From: Enoplolaimus lenunculus
Taxonomy: Eukaryota; Nematoda; Enoplea; Enoplida; Thoracostomopsidae
Length of the DNA stretch: 64,000 nucleotides
Reading direction: 5' to 3'
NCBI GenBank assembly: GCA_030248215.1
Contig: JASANG010002792.1
Coordinates: forward strand, 186,001-250,000
Shown here in pieces: positions 1 to 23,001 of this stretch; within the stretch, counting starts at the first letter, position 1; each line of letters starts with the position of its first letter. The position numbers and the translations under genes were made by a program. Below the pieces are notes generated by a model that was given only the letters and a program-made list of their open reading frames with translations, was not told the DNA's origin and searched no databases.

Positions 1-538
1 TTGATTCGACGTCAACGTTAAAATTCGAGCACTCATATCGGGTGAACAGACAAAACTCGAGGCCATATGTCATTAGCTTACAAACCACCGCTCTCAACTG
101 ATCAATGTGTACAAGGGACGGTATGTCACGTGATACTGTGGGACATTTATGCGAATATCATATGATATTCCAAAATTTCAACGAATAAATAAGATATTCG
201 GAGGACAAAACAACGAAAAAAAAAAAAAAGGACGGCAGCAAAACAAAACAAACGCGCCCAAACCCACAAACCCCACAAAAAAAAACACAACAACACAGAT
301 TGGGTATGTTACCTCAAGTGTGCAGACATTTGAAAGTATGTCATATGATATTCGCGGACAATACGTCGAATATCATATGATATTGAAGTACAAAAGGTGA
401 TCCACACATGATAATAGCAGACAAATACGAATTTTTGAATACGATATGGGGTTTATAAGCAGACAAAATGTCACCCAATAGTCTAATAGGGACAAAACGT
501 GTCCCAAGCTGCCCCGGTTATAACGTGAACCCCGCATT
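1..538. mobile_element. MITE with ATGCGGGG-type terminal inverted repeat, cut by the window edge
   Basis: The right half and right terminus closely match the complete element at 20894-21497, including the internal GAGCACTCATATCGGGTGAA block and the end TAACGTGAACCCCGCAT. The left terminus lies outside the window. It is non-coding. The middle (about 206-297) is replaced by A/C-rich filler not present in the sister copy, so this copy is partly unreliable. Confidence 0.75.
206..297. other. A/C-rich low-complexity filler, probable sequencing or assembly artefact
   Basis: This stretch is almost devoid of T and made of A runs, CCCACAAACCCC-like words and ACAACAACAC. The sister element at 20894-21497 has ordinary complex sequence at the same place. 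The same style of filler appears at the joins of the duplicated block near 54.5, 59.7 and 60.2 kb. An artefact is inferred; no read data were available. Confidence 0.5.
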
Positions 539-540
539 AG

Positions 541-1971
541 GCTAAACTTTGTTTTACACTTTTGTTTATTACTCTGAGGACGCTTAAAATTAGGAATATG
601 TTTTGGTTGTTACATGCTTGAAGTTGGTCCAAGTTTTCAGGATCCGCTCCAGTCTTAATATATCGGGACATAATGCCGATTTGGTTCCTCATACCCTGCA
701 CTGATAATTTCAATTAATTTCAATTTTTAAGACTTGAATATATACTTTCACTTTTTGCGATCTTATGGAATTGTGCGTAACCGAAAATTACCAATTTTCA
801 AGTTAAGACATCTATATTTTTATGTATATTATTGTGTAAAAGCGACGCGCTGAGTTGAATTGCGTCACTTTTTGCGTTTGATGACCAGTTAGGCTTAGCG
901 TCTTATTAAACCAAAAGCGATCATCAGAATTTAAAATAACGCCCAGCATGTAATCTCGCGCCTCTACTTGGTATATGTATATAAGTAGATTTTGTTTCTT
1001 GCAAAAGTAACAAACGTAGTAGTTGACGGTGCGTATTCGATGCAAATTTTTCACTGGGATAATTTTGAGATAATTTAAAATACGAAGCCATTATTCCGAT
1101 AAATATCAAACTAAACTGAAGTTTTTCTTTTAATTTTGGCATGTTTTAAAAAATCAAAATTTTAAATCATCATGAACTTATGCAGGAATGTGGATCAATG
1201 TTTTAACTCAGGTTTGAATGCAGAATTTGTTTTCGTCAGCTGCCGCTACTTTAATGGTGAAACGATGCAAATTATTCAGAAAATTTTTTTACACGATAGC
1301 ATTCGGATATCCGGATACGTGTTTCTTTTCGGATACATATCCGGAAATTTTGCGTGTCCGGATATCCGATGCCCATCTATAAATAACCAATACATGATGG
1401 TAGCAGGCATTTATGGTGGACCATGTAAAGATCAGGGTCTCAACGGTTTTCTATGCGACTGCAATAGAGTATGCTTAAGCTTTATACTTTTTTAGTTCGA
1501 TATCGGGCTTATTAGCAGATAAACTGTTACTAGTGGAAAAGGAACAGAATGTGCCCCAAACTGCCCCAGGTTTAATCGTGCACCCCGCAGGTTCTCTTGT
1601 TAAGGCCGAAAACTGTATTAAAAGCACTTCATTTAAAGCTTTAGCGGTTCCAGTAATGAGCTAAGAGTCTTGAAAATGCGGTGGGTTAAAGGGGGCGGCA
1701 GCCGTTTGGAATGGAAATTAAAATATGCCCATACCACATTAGTTCGTAAATGTGTGGGGACTATTTTGGGGAGGGTAAACTATACAAGAATATATATACC
1801 CGAAATATGGGGGGTTTCGTGTATAGAAAACACCAATTACATATATCTTAATCAATATGTACAGTGGAATCAAGTTCTATTTCTGTTTCTATGCTTCTTG
1901 ATTTATTTTGCTTTTTAGGGGGCGGTAGGAATTCTGCAATACATATTTTTATACATTTTTGTTTTATAATA
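541..1971. other. Non-coding upstream region of PCYT2
   Basis: No convincing exon is seen. A short foldback lies at about 1301-1374, with arms built on GGATATCCGGATA and its complement around a loop of some 30 bases. A fragment of the GCGGGG MITE family follows at 1494-1590. The PCYT2 promoter and any 5' untranslated exon should lie in or upstream of this stretch, but no TATA box or other core element can be assigned with confidence. Confidence 0.5.
1494..1590 (+). mobile_element. Fragment of ATGCGGGG-TIR MITE
   Basis: It carries the words ATATCGGGCTTATTAGCAGA, CTGCCCCAGGTTTAATCGTG and CACCCCGCA, which correspond to the right end of the elements at 1-538 and 20894-21497, diverged. Only the right-hand ~95 bp is recognisable. 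Confidence 0.55.
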
Positions 1972-14581
<12,610 letters not shown>

Positions 14582-15921
14582 ACTCTTTGAAACTGGTCGA
14601 ATATTACGAGTGAAGGATAGAAATAACATGGTGTTCAATTGTAGCCGTATTATATTATGATTTCCTCGTTTGTTCGCTTTGTTTTTTTAGTATCACCGAA
14701 TTTCTTTGTGTATTACTTTAGCTGTTTAATACTTTTAATTTCTCACGTTGTTTCTTCAATTTCAGTGGATCGTTTGGCACATGTACACTTTGTTCTACAA
14801 GCTGAAGCCTAAGCGAAATTCTAAGCCGAAGTCTAGGTTTTAGTTATAGCGAAATCTGAAACCGTCGAAAACTGTGGGCAAAAGTGTAAAGGAGCCAAAT
14901 TTATAAAAGATCTACTGTTTTCAGGACTTATGTTGCGTTTTACATGTTTGGCTGATCAACAAGCACTGTCATAACGACAGGTTTACTTATACAATGATCT
15001 TAGGTTGTCATATGGGTCATTTGCAGTTTTCATACGACAATTATCATTAAAAGTATGTATTTAGAAGTAGGAAGCAACCGGATGTTAATTTTGCCGAAGC
15101 CGGAGTGAGATAGTGAATGTTTTACCGGAACCAGGTCCTGGTGTTAAACAGATATTGCATATAAAATGCACAGGATCGAATATTCGGTCTCTTCCTGTTT
15201 ATAAGGTTTGAACCGGTTTGCCCTGTCTGATATCAGCAGCTGGGAGGCTTTGATTAATGCCACATCCTGTACTCAGGTCCTCAATAAAGATATTACACAG
15301 GATTCTATGGAAAGAAATTGCATGGAATAGTTATATCGATGGATTGAAAAATAATGGCATTGAGTTTTAAATTTTTAATTTCACTATTTGTTAACCTATT
15401 TTCCTGAAGCTTGATTTTCAGTTATATATCTTACTAAAACATTTACTACACGTGTGCTACTATTGTTTTTTGTGTGTGAGTGTGGTGTACACTGTTCTTG
15501 GTTCTATCTCTCACTGAGAAGTTTAAGGGGTTAGATCGAAAAAATTAAGTGGCTTTTGTTTTTGCATCCTTCTCGTTAATTCACGGACTGCGTATTGGTA
15601 GTAAAACGTTGGTAGCCCCAGTAGTATCAACATTGATTTTAATTTAATCACTCTTAAACTTTAGTCTAATATTGGCAGTATTACCCTCAGTAATTGTTAA
15701 TATTTTTCACTAAAATATTATGTAGTAGACAGTGTTCAGGGGCTTTACAACGCTTTGGTTTCGAATATTGTTTTCTGTTTTCTTGCTCAACGTAGGTAAC
15801 ATTTTCTGTTTACTTTTGTTATATTCGTTTTGGTACGTATGGTGTTTTGTGAAGCTTTCATTTCCGGTGCCGATGTGTAACACATTTGTGTACTACTGGA
15901 TTCGATTTGATTTCTGTGTAT
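14582..15921. other. 3' flank of PCYT2, no gene seen
   Basis: It contains the probable PCYT2 3' untranslated region (ATTAAA at 15046-15051, AATAAA near 15282) and a degenerate CCTAAG-type run at about 14805-14850, followed by a CGAAAACTGTGGGCAAAAGT block that recurs at 17210. No further exon is recognised. Confidence 0.45.
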
Positions 15922-16478
15922 CAGGGTTGGTTTTTGGAAAAATTGAATCGACCGGAAAACGGTATTTTTGTTTTTTTCCGGAAAAACGGAAAAAGGAAAA
16001 ATTGCAAATCATATGCTAATGCATCTGCAAGCGCAAAAACGTTGATGGATGATTTGTCTATTTGTAAGCATGTGTTTCTCTGATCTTTCCAGAACTTATA
16101 GGCATGTATCTCCTATTACTTCTACTGGTGGATCCAAAAGGGGAGCCAAGATTTTGTATTTGAAGGTTTAGCACTAAAATGGCGTATGGCGTCTGGCTCG
16201 CTTCGCTCAGGAGTACTTCCACAATATCTCGTGCGGTCTCCCATTTCAGAGTTTCCTGGAGCCGCCACTGATTCCTCCCCAGTAAATCAACTTTCGCGAT
16301 GATGCGAGTGTGAGAAAAACAAAATTTTCGCGGTTTCCGCAGTGTGTTGTCGCTGTTTTGCCAGTGATTTGCTGGGATTATTATACAACGTTTTTCCGTT
16401 TTTTCCAACCCCCTCGGAAAAAACAGAAAAAACCGGAAAATCCCGGTTTTCCATTGTTTTGTCCTGTGTCCAACCCTG
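15922..16478. mobile_element. hAT-like MITE, CAGGGTTGG terminal repeats
   Basis: Ends CAGGGTTGG and CCAACCCTG, flanked by CTGTGTAT and CTGTGCAT, an 8-bp target duplication with one mismatch, which is the hAT signature. Subterminal GGAAAAACGGAAAAAGG words face CCGTTTTTTCC words at the other end. Inside lies another repeat (about 16110-16275) shared with 37940-38125. Apparent ORFs across it are AT-rich chance frames. Confidence 0.75.
16110..16275 (+). repeat. Internal repeat shared with 37940-38125
   Basis: Matches the other copy through AAGATTTTGT, AGCACTAAA, TCGCTCA, ATTTCGCGCGG/ATCTCGTGCGG and TCCCTCC-like words, at roughly three-quarters identity by eye. It is nested in the CAGGGTTGG MITE. 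Function is unknown; it is probably a small transposon remnant. Confidence 0.5.
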
Positions 16479-18155
16479 CTGTGCATTAATACAATGCTTG
16501 GCATACAAGTGCGTTGCCAGGTTGGGTCAGGTTTCCTGGCCGCCCGCCCTTTGGGATTTTTTGCCAGGGGATTTTAGACATGGTGTCAGTTTGCGACACG
16601 TGCAACCTTCTTTGAAATATTTATATAACAATCCCCCTTTTTCGAAATCCTGGCTACGTCCATGGCGGTATATACTTGTTTACCTATCCCTCACGGCCAG
16701 CTTTTATTTCAATTTAACTGAAGGCAAAAATCGCCTTAAACATTACTTTTTGCATCATTTCTAAATATAAGCTTAAGTCTAATGCTAAGCAGAAGCCTAA
16801 ACTTTGCTCTTAGCCTAAACGTATTCATTACTACTGTGCGTTTTGTGTAGAAGAGTGAAGTGTTACGTGATGCGGACCTATACTTTGGCTGTGTCATACT
16901 ACATGCATTTTGAGGCTTAAATTTATTAAGACAATTAAACCTATGGTGATCTATTCTTGGATTAAATGTGTACAACAAATTTCGTAATTAATAAGGTGAT
17001 CTTGCGGAATTACGTATATAAAATTCGTTTTTAAAATAGCTCAAAATTTGAATACGCTTGTTATGTTTGTCAATTGATACCAATCGCTTCCTGTTGCTTA
17101 TCATTGTTGTGATCAGAACACTTTGTTTGCTACAGTTAGCTTAATAAAAATAAGCAAACCTAAAGAGTAAGTAAGCCAGAGTCTAAGTTGTGCTAAAATC
17201 TGTGAATTTCGAAAACTGTGGGGGAGAATTGTACAAGAGACATTGTGTTTTTAGGGACAGTTTCTATATTATGTTTGTCTGGTCTTTCGTTTGTTACATT
17301 CCATTTCTGTACATTGTGTTTGTATCTAGCACTAATTATGCTATTAAATATACAAGGTCGCGCTCTGATGTGTTTGATTTTTGCTTTCATGGTCAAGTGT
17401 ATGTACAATTTCTCAAACGAACCTAGAGAAAATAGTACTACGGGGAAGTATCTAAATTTTTGAGCAATTTCTATAGAAGGATAAATCAGTAAATCTTTAA
17501 TTTACAGGCCAGCATATGAATCGGTAAAATTGTCGTATAGGCTGATATTTGAATATATGTGCCATATGTGTTTGCCGCAGATTAAAAATAGAATTGGGTT
17601 GACGCGTTAATTTAGTAATCTGTTCAAGTTTTTTGAATAGTAAATTTAAGACATTTAATTTCTAGAGATCGTAATTTAAGATAGCGTGCCGTGACAGTTG
17701 TTTGCCGGTGAAATCGGTAAATCGGTTTAGAGTTGAATGCCTATATTAAATATTTGTTGAACTTCTTTCAGGTTTTCCGTTGATAATCATATACTAGCGA
17801 TTTTCGTAAGCGGATGGTTACGTTGTATTAAAATTCCGAAGGGGTCTAGTGTAACAAACGGGCAAAGTATGCACAAATCTCTTTTGTAAGAAAACTTAAA
17901 CCGGAAGTTTCACCCCTGAACCCAAGTCTTGGAGAGGCGTTTGGGTAATTTAGTAAAAATAAAAAATATTAAAATAGCTTAAAAGCAATGAGTAAATAAA
18001 TTTTGAGTATGAATTTGGTTGTTTTATTGTAGTTTTCTATTGGTCGGTGTCATTAATTTACGCCATAAAGCTGTTTATGTAAAGGGGTTGATTTGATTTT
18101 TTATGTTTTAAACTAGATTAATATGTTAATTAAAAATTATATTTATTTTTAAAAC
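16479..18155. other. Spacer, no gene recognised
   Basis: AT-rich sequence with two degenerate GCCTAA/CTAAG runs (16765-16815 and 17135-17200), the second followed by the CGAAAACTGTGGGGGAGAAT block also seen near 14865. Overlapping ORFs at 17190-17463 occur on both strands and lack protein-like composition. Confidence 0.45.
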
Positions 18156-18662
18156 TTATATTATACAATTATAAATTACATATAGTGAACGCTGTTTTTT
18201 GCGAAAGGTGGCGTATGGGGTGTAATCTCTCATCGGAAGTGTCAACATTGCTAAAACATTTTCTGTACTCTCTTCTAAAATCCACTCTTGTTTTCGCAAT
18301 TCGTTTCTTGTAAGGACTCTCCGCTGTTTCAGTACTTTAATTCTAAATTTTCGATAACCGTGAAACTGAGTAATGTACCGTTTTAAGCTTGTGTTAACGA
18401 AGTAATATGATTTAAACATATGATCCAACGAAACAAGCGAGACGAAACGCGTGTGTAGTCCTTGTTGGTAAGTGGTGATTATATATGAGAATTGAGAAGG
18501 TATATTAGTGTGTAATATTATGGTATGACAATACCTTGCCGACAACTCGTCAACCGGTATCTTCTGGAACCAGAAATTTGTTCGAATGGATAATGTGCCG
18601 CCCATCGTTATGCTTTGGCTTAGGATTCTGCTTACAGGGTTTAGGGCACTATAAGGCGACAA
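18156..18662 (-). CDS. Unrecognised ORF, 168 codons, possibly a terminal exon
   Basis: An open frame with mixed, protein-like composition. The C-terminal half is rich in basic and aromatic residues (for example KSYYFVNTSLKRYITQFHGY, then RRVLTRNELRKQEW). An AATAAA lies a few bases beyond the stop (complement of 18142-18147), as expected for a 3' exon on this strand. No domain is recognised, no upstream exon was found, and the annotated start may be an artefact of the open frame. It lies in the tail-to-tail gap between PCYT2 and FKTN. It could equally be a chance ORF. Confidence 0.3.
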   Translation of the reverse strand: MSPYSALNPVSRILSQSITMGGTLSIRTNFWFQKIPVDELSARYCHTIILHTNIPSQFSYIITTYQQGLHTRFVSLVSLDHMFKSYYFVNTSLKRYITQFHGYRKFRIKVLKQRRVLTRNELRKQEWILEESTENVLAMLTLPMRDYTPYATFRKKQRSLYVIYNCII

Positions 18663-19162
18663 GTTGTTCGGTGACGAAGTGTCGCAGATTATTGATAGTA
18701 TATTTTATTGCACTTCCAAGTAATTGAAATGCGTGATTTAGGTTAGCGTATATTTTGCTTCTGCGAACTCCTATGTATTTGTTTGTATATATTTATTGCT
18801 ATAATCGTATGTATGCTTTTATCGGTCGTGATTATTGTCATTCAAAGAAATGATTCAATTTAACAAAGTCTGTATAAGCTATCCGGTTGACACGGTAGAT
18901 ACATCGCGTGTTTTTCTAAGGTTCGATGAGTTAAGAAGGGAGAATGGTCGATCACCTCTAGTTTAAGGCTCAGTTTAAATTACGAGTCTAATATTATTTT
19001 ACGTTTGTTTTCACAAGTCAAATTCCAAAGTTATAATTAGTAAAGATTTTAAATAGAAACATAAAGACTAACTTTTGAAAATATTGCGGAAAATTTTTAA
19101 AATTCACAGTTTGAATTGACCACCTATAGACCTTTTTGTGACGTAAACCAAGGCCAAGCAAC
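18663..19162. other. AT-rich spacer, nothing recognised
   Basis: No exon, repeat or regulatory motif that I can support. Confidence 0.4.
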
Positions 19163-19551
19163 GATGGTGCAGAGCGTAACTGGATTTTTCTGGATTATAC
19201 TGGAATCGGAACTACAAAATTTTTGACTATACGGATAATGTGGATAAACAAGTTAATATTGATTTAGGGTGTCTGTTGGCTGGCAACAATTTTCAAAAAC
19301 TTCGCATGAACAAATTGGCACTCATTATTTGGCTCTGTAAAACTAAACTGCAATCAATTATTGATAAGTTCAGTCATCGAAAACAATTTAATAGATAAAT
19401 GATGCAGAATTTTTAAACAACATATCGCAACAAGTAGGTCTAAAATAACATGTGGAAATTCCGATTGTGATTAATTGTGCAATCGGAATCGGAATCGGAG
19501 CTCGTTTTGAATCGGAATTCTAATCGGAATCAGAATTGCGATTGCACCCTG
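19163..19551. mobile_element. hAT-like MITE, GGTGCA/TGCACCCTG ends
   Basis: Flanked by CAAGCAAC and CAAGCGAC, an 8-bp target duplication with one mismatch. Right end AATTGCGATTGCACCCTG. Inner words such as GGCAACAATTTTCAAAAAC and GAACAAATTGGC match the element at 45783-46190. The right subterminal region is a run of ATCGGAATCGGAATC repeats. Confidence 0.8.
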
Positions 19552-19559
19552 CAAGCGAC

Positions 19560-20893
19560 AATACACAGGAAAATTGGGCAAGTTATTTTGTGAACACAGA
19601 CGAAAAAATAATTCTGGGTAAAGGCGGTTTGTGGGTAACGCATTCCGCAGGATTTCTGATGTCGTAGTGGGCATATACAAAAGGCAATCGGGAATATTCT
19701 TCTCCAAAAAAATTTTTAGAGAAACGAAAAAGGCGCTTTTACAAGTTTAAATATTATCCATACTTGCCACGTTCGTTCGCAAAAATGTTTCACAACAGGT
19801 TTTATGCCCTACCGTAATGAAATCCTGATTGAGGCTTGATTTGTAGCATTTAGCATCTCTGTTTGGATGACGTATTGCCAACCTGCTGGAAAATTCCGAA
19901 TTCGGATGTTGTCCCAATTTGTTACAGTGAACATATATCATTCGTTAAAGACATAAAATCGTTTAAAAATTATGGAAAATTTTAGTATATCAAAGCCCGA
20001 AAACATTACCAGATAAATATACTAAGTACCCGAATCCGAGTTAAAGATCTTTCAGTAACTTATATATCTTGCTTTTTGTGACCTGACGCTCATATGTGCT
20101 TTTACTCCAATATGATATTTTAGTTGCATAAGTACTGCGAGTAAAAAACTTTTATTTTGATGTAGCGTTAAAAGTGCTAATTTCAATAACCGAAAATGGT
20201 TTGTGGTCCAAATATATTAGGCTCAGTATTAAATTTGATGACTCAATCGTAAAAATATGCCTGTTTTAAATGTGTATTCTTTAACTAACGTACACAAACA
20301 CAAGTAATGAAGAATGGCATAAACGTGAAAGGTAGCTTGTTTAAATGCACTATTTTTAAATAACCTACGCCAAAGGATAATGCGAGCTCGCCGTTCAGGT
20401 ACCAAGAATAGAAGATATAATTAGAGATAATTCCAAAAACAAAACTTCAAAAATGAATCCTACACATGACCCAGTGTATATATTAGTTTTTTATTCGATG
20501 TACTTTGAAACGATCGGTAGGTACTTTATTCTGTTTCAGCATTTTCGCTTTTATATTTGAGTGACAGCGCTTGGATGTGCAAACTTCAAGTCTGTTTCAT
20601 AAACGATTAAGACAATCTTTCTGAAATACAGGACAAATGTGTCAGAAATAAAAGACATGTTTTGCAAGATTTGCAGGGAAGTGGCGTCCTAAATTGGGAG
20701 CTAAGCTCAACCAAATTCCCTAATTTTACAACCTAAGATACGTCCAAGACGCAAACTTAGGTTGGGGGTAGCCTGAGCTCAACCCGAAATATCTTTGAAA
20801 TTCGATTATTTATAATATACTCTCAAGAATAGGTATACCTAAACGAAGCAACTTTTTTTACATAACATAAAAACAGACAATAGTCTTGAATTT
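19560..20893. other. Spacer, no gene recognised
   Basis: AT-rich. There are no convincing splice-bounded exons on either strand and no repeat copy that I can match elsewhere in the window. Confidence 0.4.
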
Positions 20894-21497
20894 ATGCGGG
20901 ATTCACGTTAACCGGGGCAGGCGGGACACGGTTTGTCCCATGTTGGTTCAACGTCAACGTTAACATTCGAGCACTCATATCGGGTGAACAGACAAAACCC
21001 GAATGTCTTATGACATTTACTTACAAACCACCGCACTCAGAAGATGAATGCGTACAAGAGTCGGTATGTCACGTGATACTGAGGGACATTTGTGCGAATA
21101 TTCCAAAATTACAACGAATATCATGATATTCAGCGGAATCTTAAAATACCAAATACACATCTGCAAATTCATTTCCGGCACAAAACCGCTTAGAAAAACA
21201 GTGTTATAATTCAAAGTTTCAAATTTCAAATTCTAGTATATGATATTCAACAGGACAATTTGGGCATGTTACTTGTAGTATGCAGACATTTGAAAATATA
21301 TCACATGATATTCGCAGACAATACCTTGAATATCAAATGATATTGAAGAACAAAAGGTGATCTACACATGATGATAGCAGACAAATCCGACTTTTTGAAT
21401 ATGATATAGTGTCTACTAGCAGACAAAATGTTACCCAACAGGCTAATAGGGACAAAACGTGTGCCAAGCTGCCCCGGTTATAACGTGGACCCCGCAT
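20894..21497. mobile_element. Complete ATGCGGGG-TIR MITE (604 bp)
   Basis: Left end ATGCGGGATTCACGTTAACC, right end GGTTATAACGTGGACCCCGCAT. The inverted repeats extend about 48 bp through GGGGCAG and GGCACACGTTTTGTCCC-like sequence. The interior contains repeated palindromes of the type ATATCATATGATATTC. Non-coding. A sister copy lies at 1-538. Confidence 0.85.
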
Positions 21498-21709
21498 TAG
21501 ACAACTGTTTCTTGAAAGAAATTTATGTTGTATAAATTGGAAATAGTAATTTCTTGAATACGACATTTATGTCTTAACCATTTGAGACACAAGTTTCTGG
21601 AACGTTTAAGCCTGTAAAAGTCTGAAATATAAGACATTTGTCTTGAAAATTTAAGAAAATAGGAGTCTTGAAATTTCAAGAATTTATTTTGTGTGTAGTC
21701 TAGCGGTAG

Positions 21710-22075
21710 CAGGGTGCAACCGGAGGTAAAAAATACCGGAGTCAGAGGTCAGCGAAACTAGCCGGAGCCTGAGATGAGGCGAAATTAATTAGTAAAAATG
21801 ATGGTTAATTAGTTAATTTTAATAGCCAATATCTGCAAAATGTTGTTAAGTTGTTTGGTTTCACGCTAATTTTCTGCCAAATTTCGGCAATTCTTTCATG
21901 AAAATTGTGACAAAAGTCAATCAAAACGCGCTAAAGAGATAAATTTAGGAAAATAATGCAAAATTTTACTACTGAAATTGCGGGAACTTCCGGCAAAAAT
22001 TCTACCGGAGCCGGAGCCGGAGGCCGATTTTCTGCCGGAGCCGGAACCGGAGGCAGACCTCCGGTTGTTACCCTG
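21710..22075. mobile_element. hAT-like MITE, CAGGGTGCAACCGGAGGT ends
   Basis: Ends CAGGGTGCAACCGGAGGT and ACCTCCGGTTGTTACCCTG, flanked by AGCGGTAG and AGCAGTAG (8-bp target duplication, one mismatch). The right subterminal region is a GCCGGAGCCGGAGCCGGAGG-type repeat. The AT-rich core matches a decayed copy at about 41249-41486. Confidence 0.85.
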
Positions 22076-22124
22076 AGCAGTAGCAGTGTACTTTCAGGAA
22101 AACCATGAAGAATGTAACTGCCTA

Positions 22125-22582
22125 ATGCGAGGTTCACGTTACCGATTGCGCGCTTGGAACCTGTTTTGGCACCTACCCATAGAAGGAGATAAAAGCAACC
22201 TATATGAATATGTTGTTAGCTAGCTACTACCCATATGGGTACCTTACGTTTGTAGCTATGGCTAACTAGTCTTCGGTTTGTTACCCGTGTGGGCACCTTG
22301 CGATTCTTTTCACAATATTTATAGCTAGCGTAATTTTTTGGATTTTTTCGAAAGATATGTTGTAAAGACTAAACCAGACTTGTACTTGAAAGCGCATTAC
22401 GTTGGCATCTATATGGGCTACGAGCAGAATCTCGACTCGGTCAATATTTCAAAACCTAGCTATGTGCAACATTTTATTTTCTGTTGGTATCCATATGGGT
22501 AACAAAAAAGTTAGTGTGTACCGCTATGGGCATAGTGACAAAACAGGTGCCAAGCGTACAATTGGTTACGTGAACCCCGCAT
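22125..22582. mobile_element. Second subfamily of ATGCGGGG-TIR MITE (458 bp)
   Basis: Left end ATGCGAGGTTCACGTTACCG, right end GGTTACGTGAACCCCGCAT, with CTTGG(A/C)ACCTGTTTTG completing an inverted repeat of about 48 bp. The interior differs from the 604-bp element and is marked by recurring CCATATGGGTA(C/A)C palindromes. Confidence 0.8.
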
Positions 22583-22994
22583 AAAATCTTGGGAAATGTT
22601 TTATTTTTAGGCCGAAGGCCTCTACTTACATTAAGCATGTTCGTAAGCCTAAGCGTAAAAATAAGTATTAACCCTAAAACCTAAGCCAGATGAAAAATTG
22701 TCTAAAATCTGATACTATTGCGTTGCAGTCGTGCGACTACATGGACGCCCTAAAAGTAACATGGGTAAATATTTTTGATGATTTGATGAGAAGCGTCAGT
22801 ACAACATTTGTACATTAATAAATACTTCGTTCAAAAACCTTCAGTATCCAGTTGAATTTGTTGTCTGTCTTTTCGTTCTGATCTGGTTTATATCAAAATT
22901 CTTCGATTGCAGAAAGGAAGGTCGAACGCAAACCTTGTGCTGGACGAATGCTTTTCGTTGTACCTGCGTCAAGTATAAAAGCGAAGCTGTAGTT
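22583..22994. other. 3' flank of FKTN with a CCTAAG-type run
   Basis: A degenerate GTAAGCCTAAGCGTAAAAAT run lies at about 22630-22690. No gene is seen before the FKTN polyadenylation signal. Confidence 0.45.
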
Positions 22995-23000
22995 TTTATT
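22995..23000 (-). terminator. FKTN polyadenylation signal AATAAA
   Basis: Complement of TTTATT, two bases beyond the FKTN stop codon (complement of 23002-23004). It is canonical, and its closeness to the stop implies a very short 3' untranslated region. Confidence 0.65.
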
Positions 23001-23001
23001 A

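Noticed and set aside
1172-1495. 107-codon ORF upstream of PCYT2
   Set aside because: It runs through a short foldback repeat and lacks splice or start context. Composition is not convincing.
15732-16764. Several overlapping ORFs on both strands
   Set aside because: They lie on the CAGGGTTGG MITE and its nested repeat; the frames are by-products of AT-rich and purine-run sequence.
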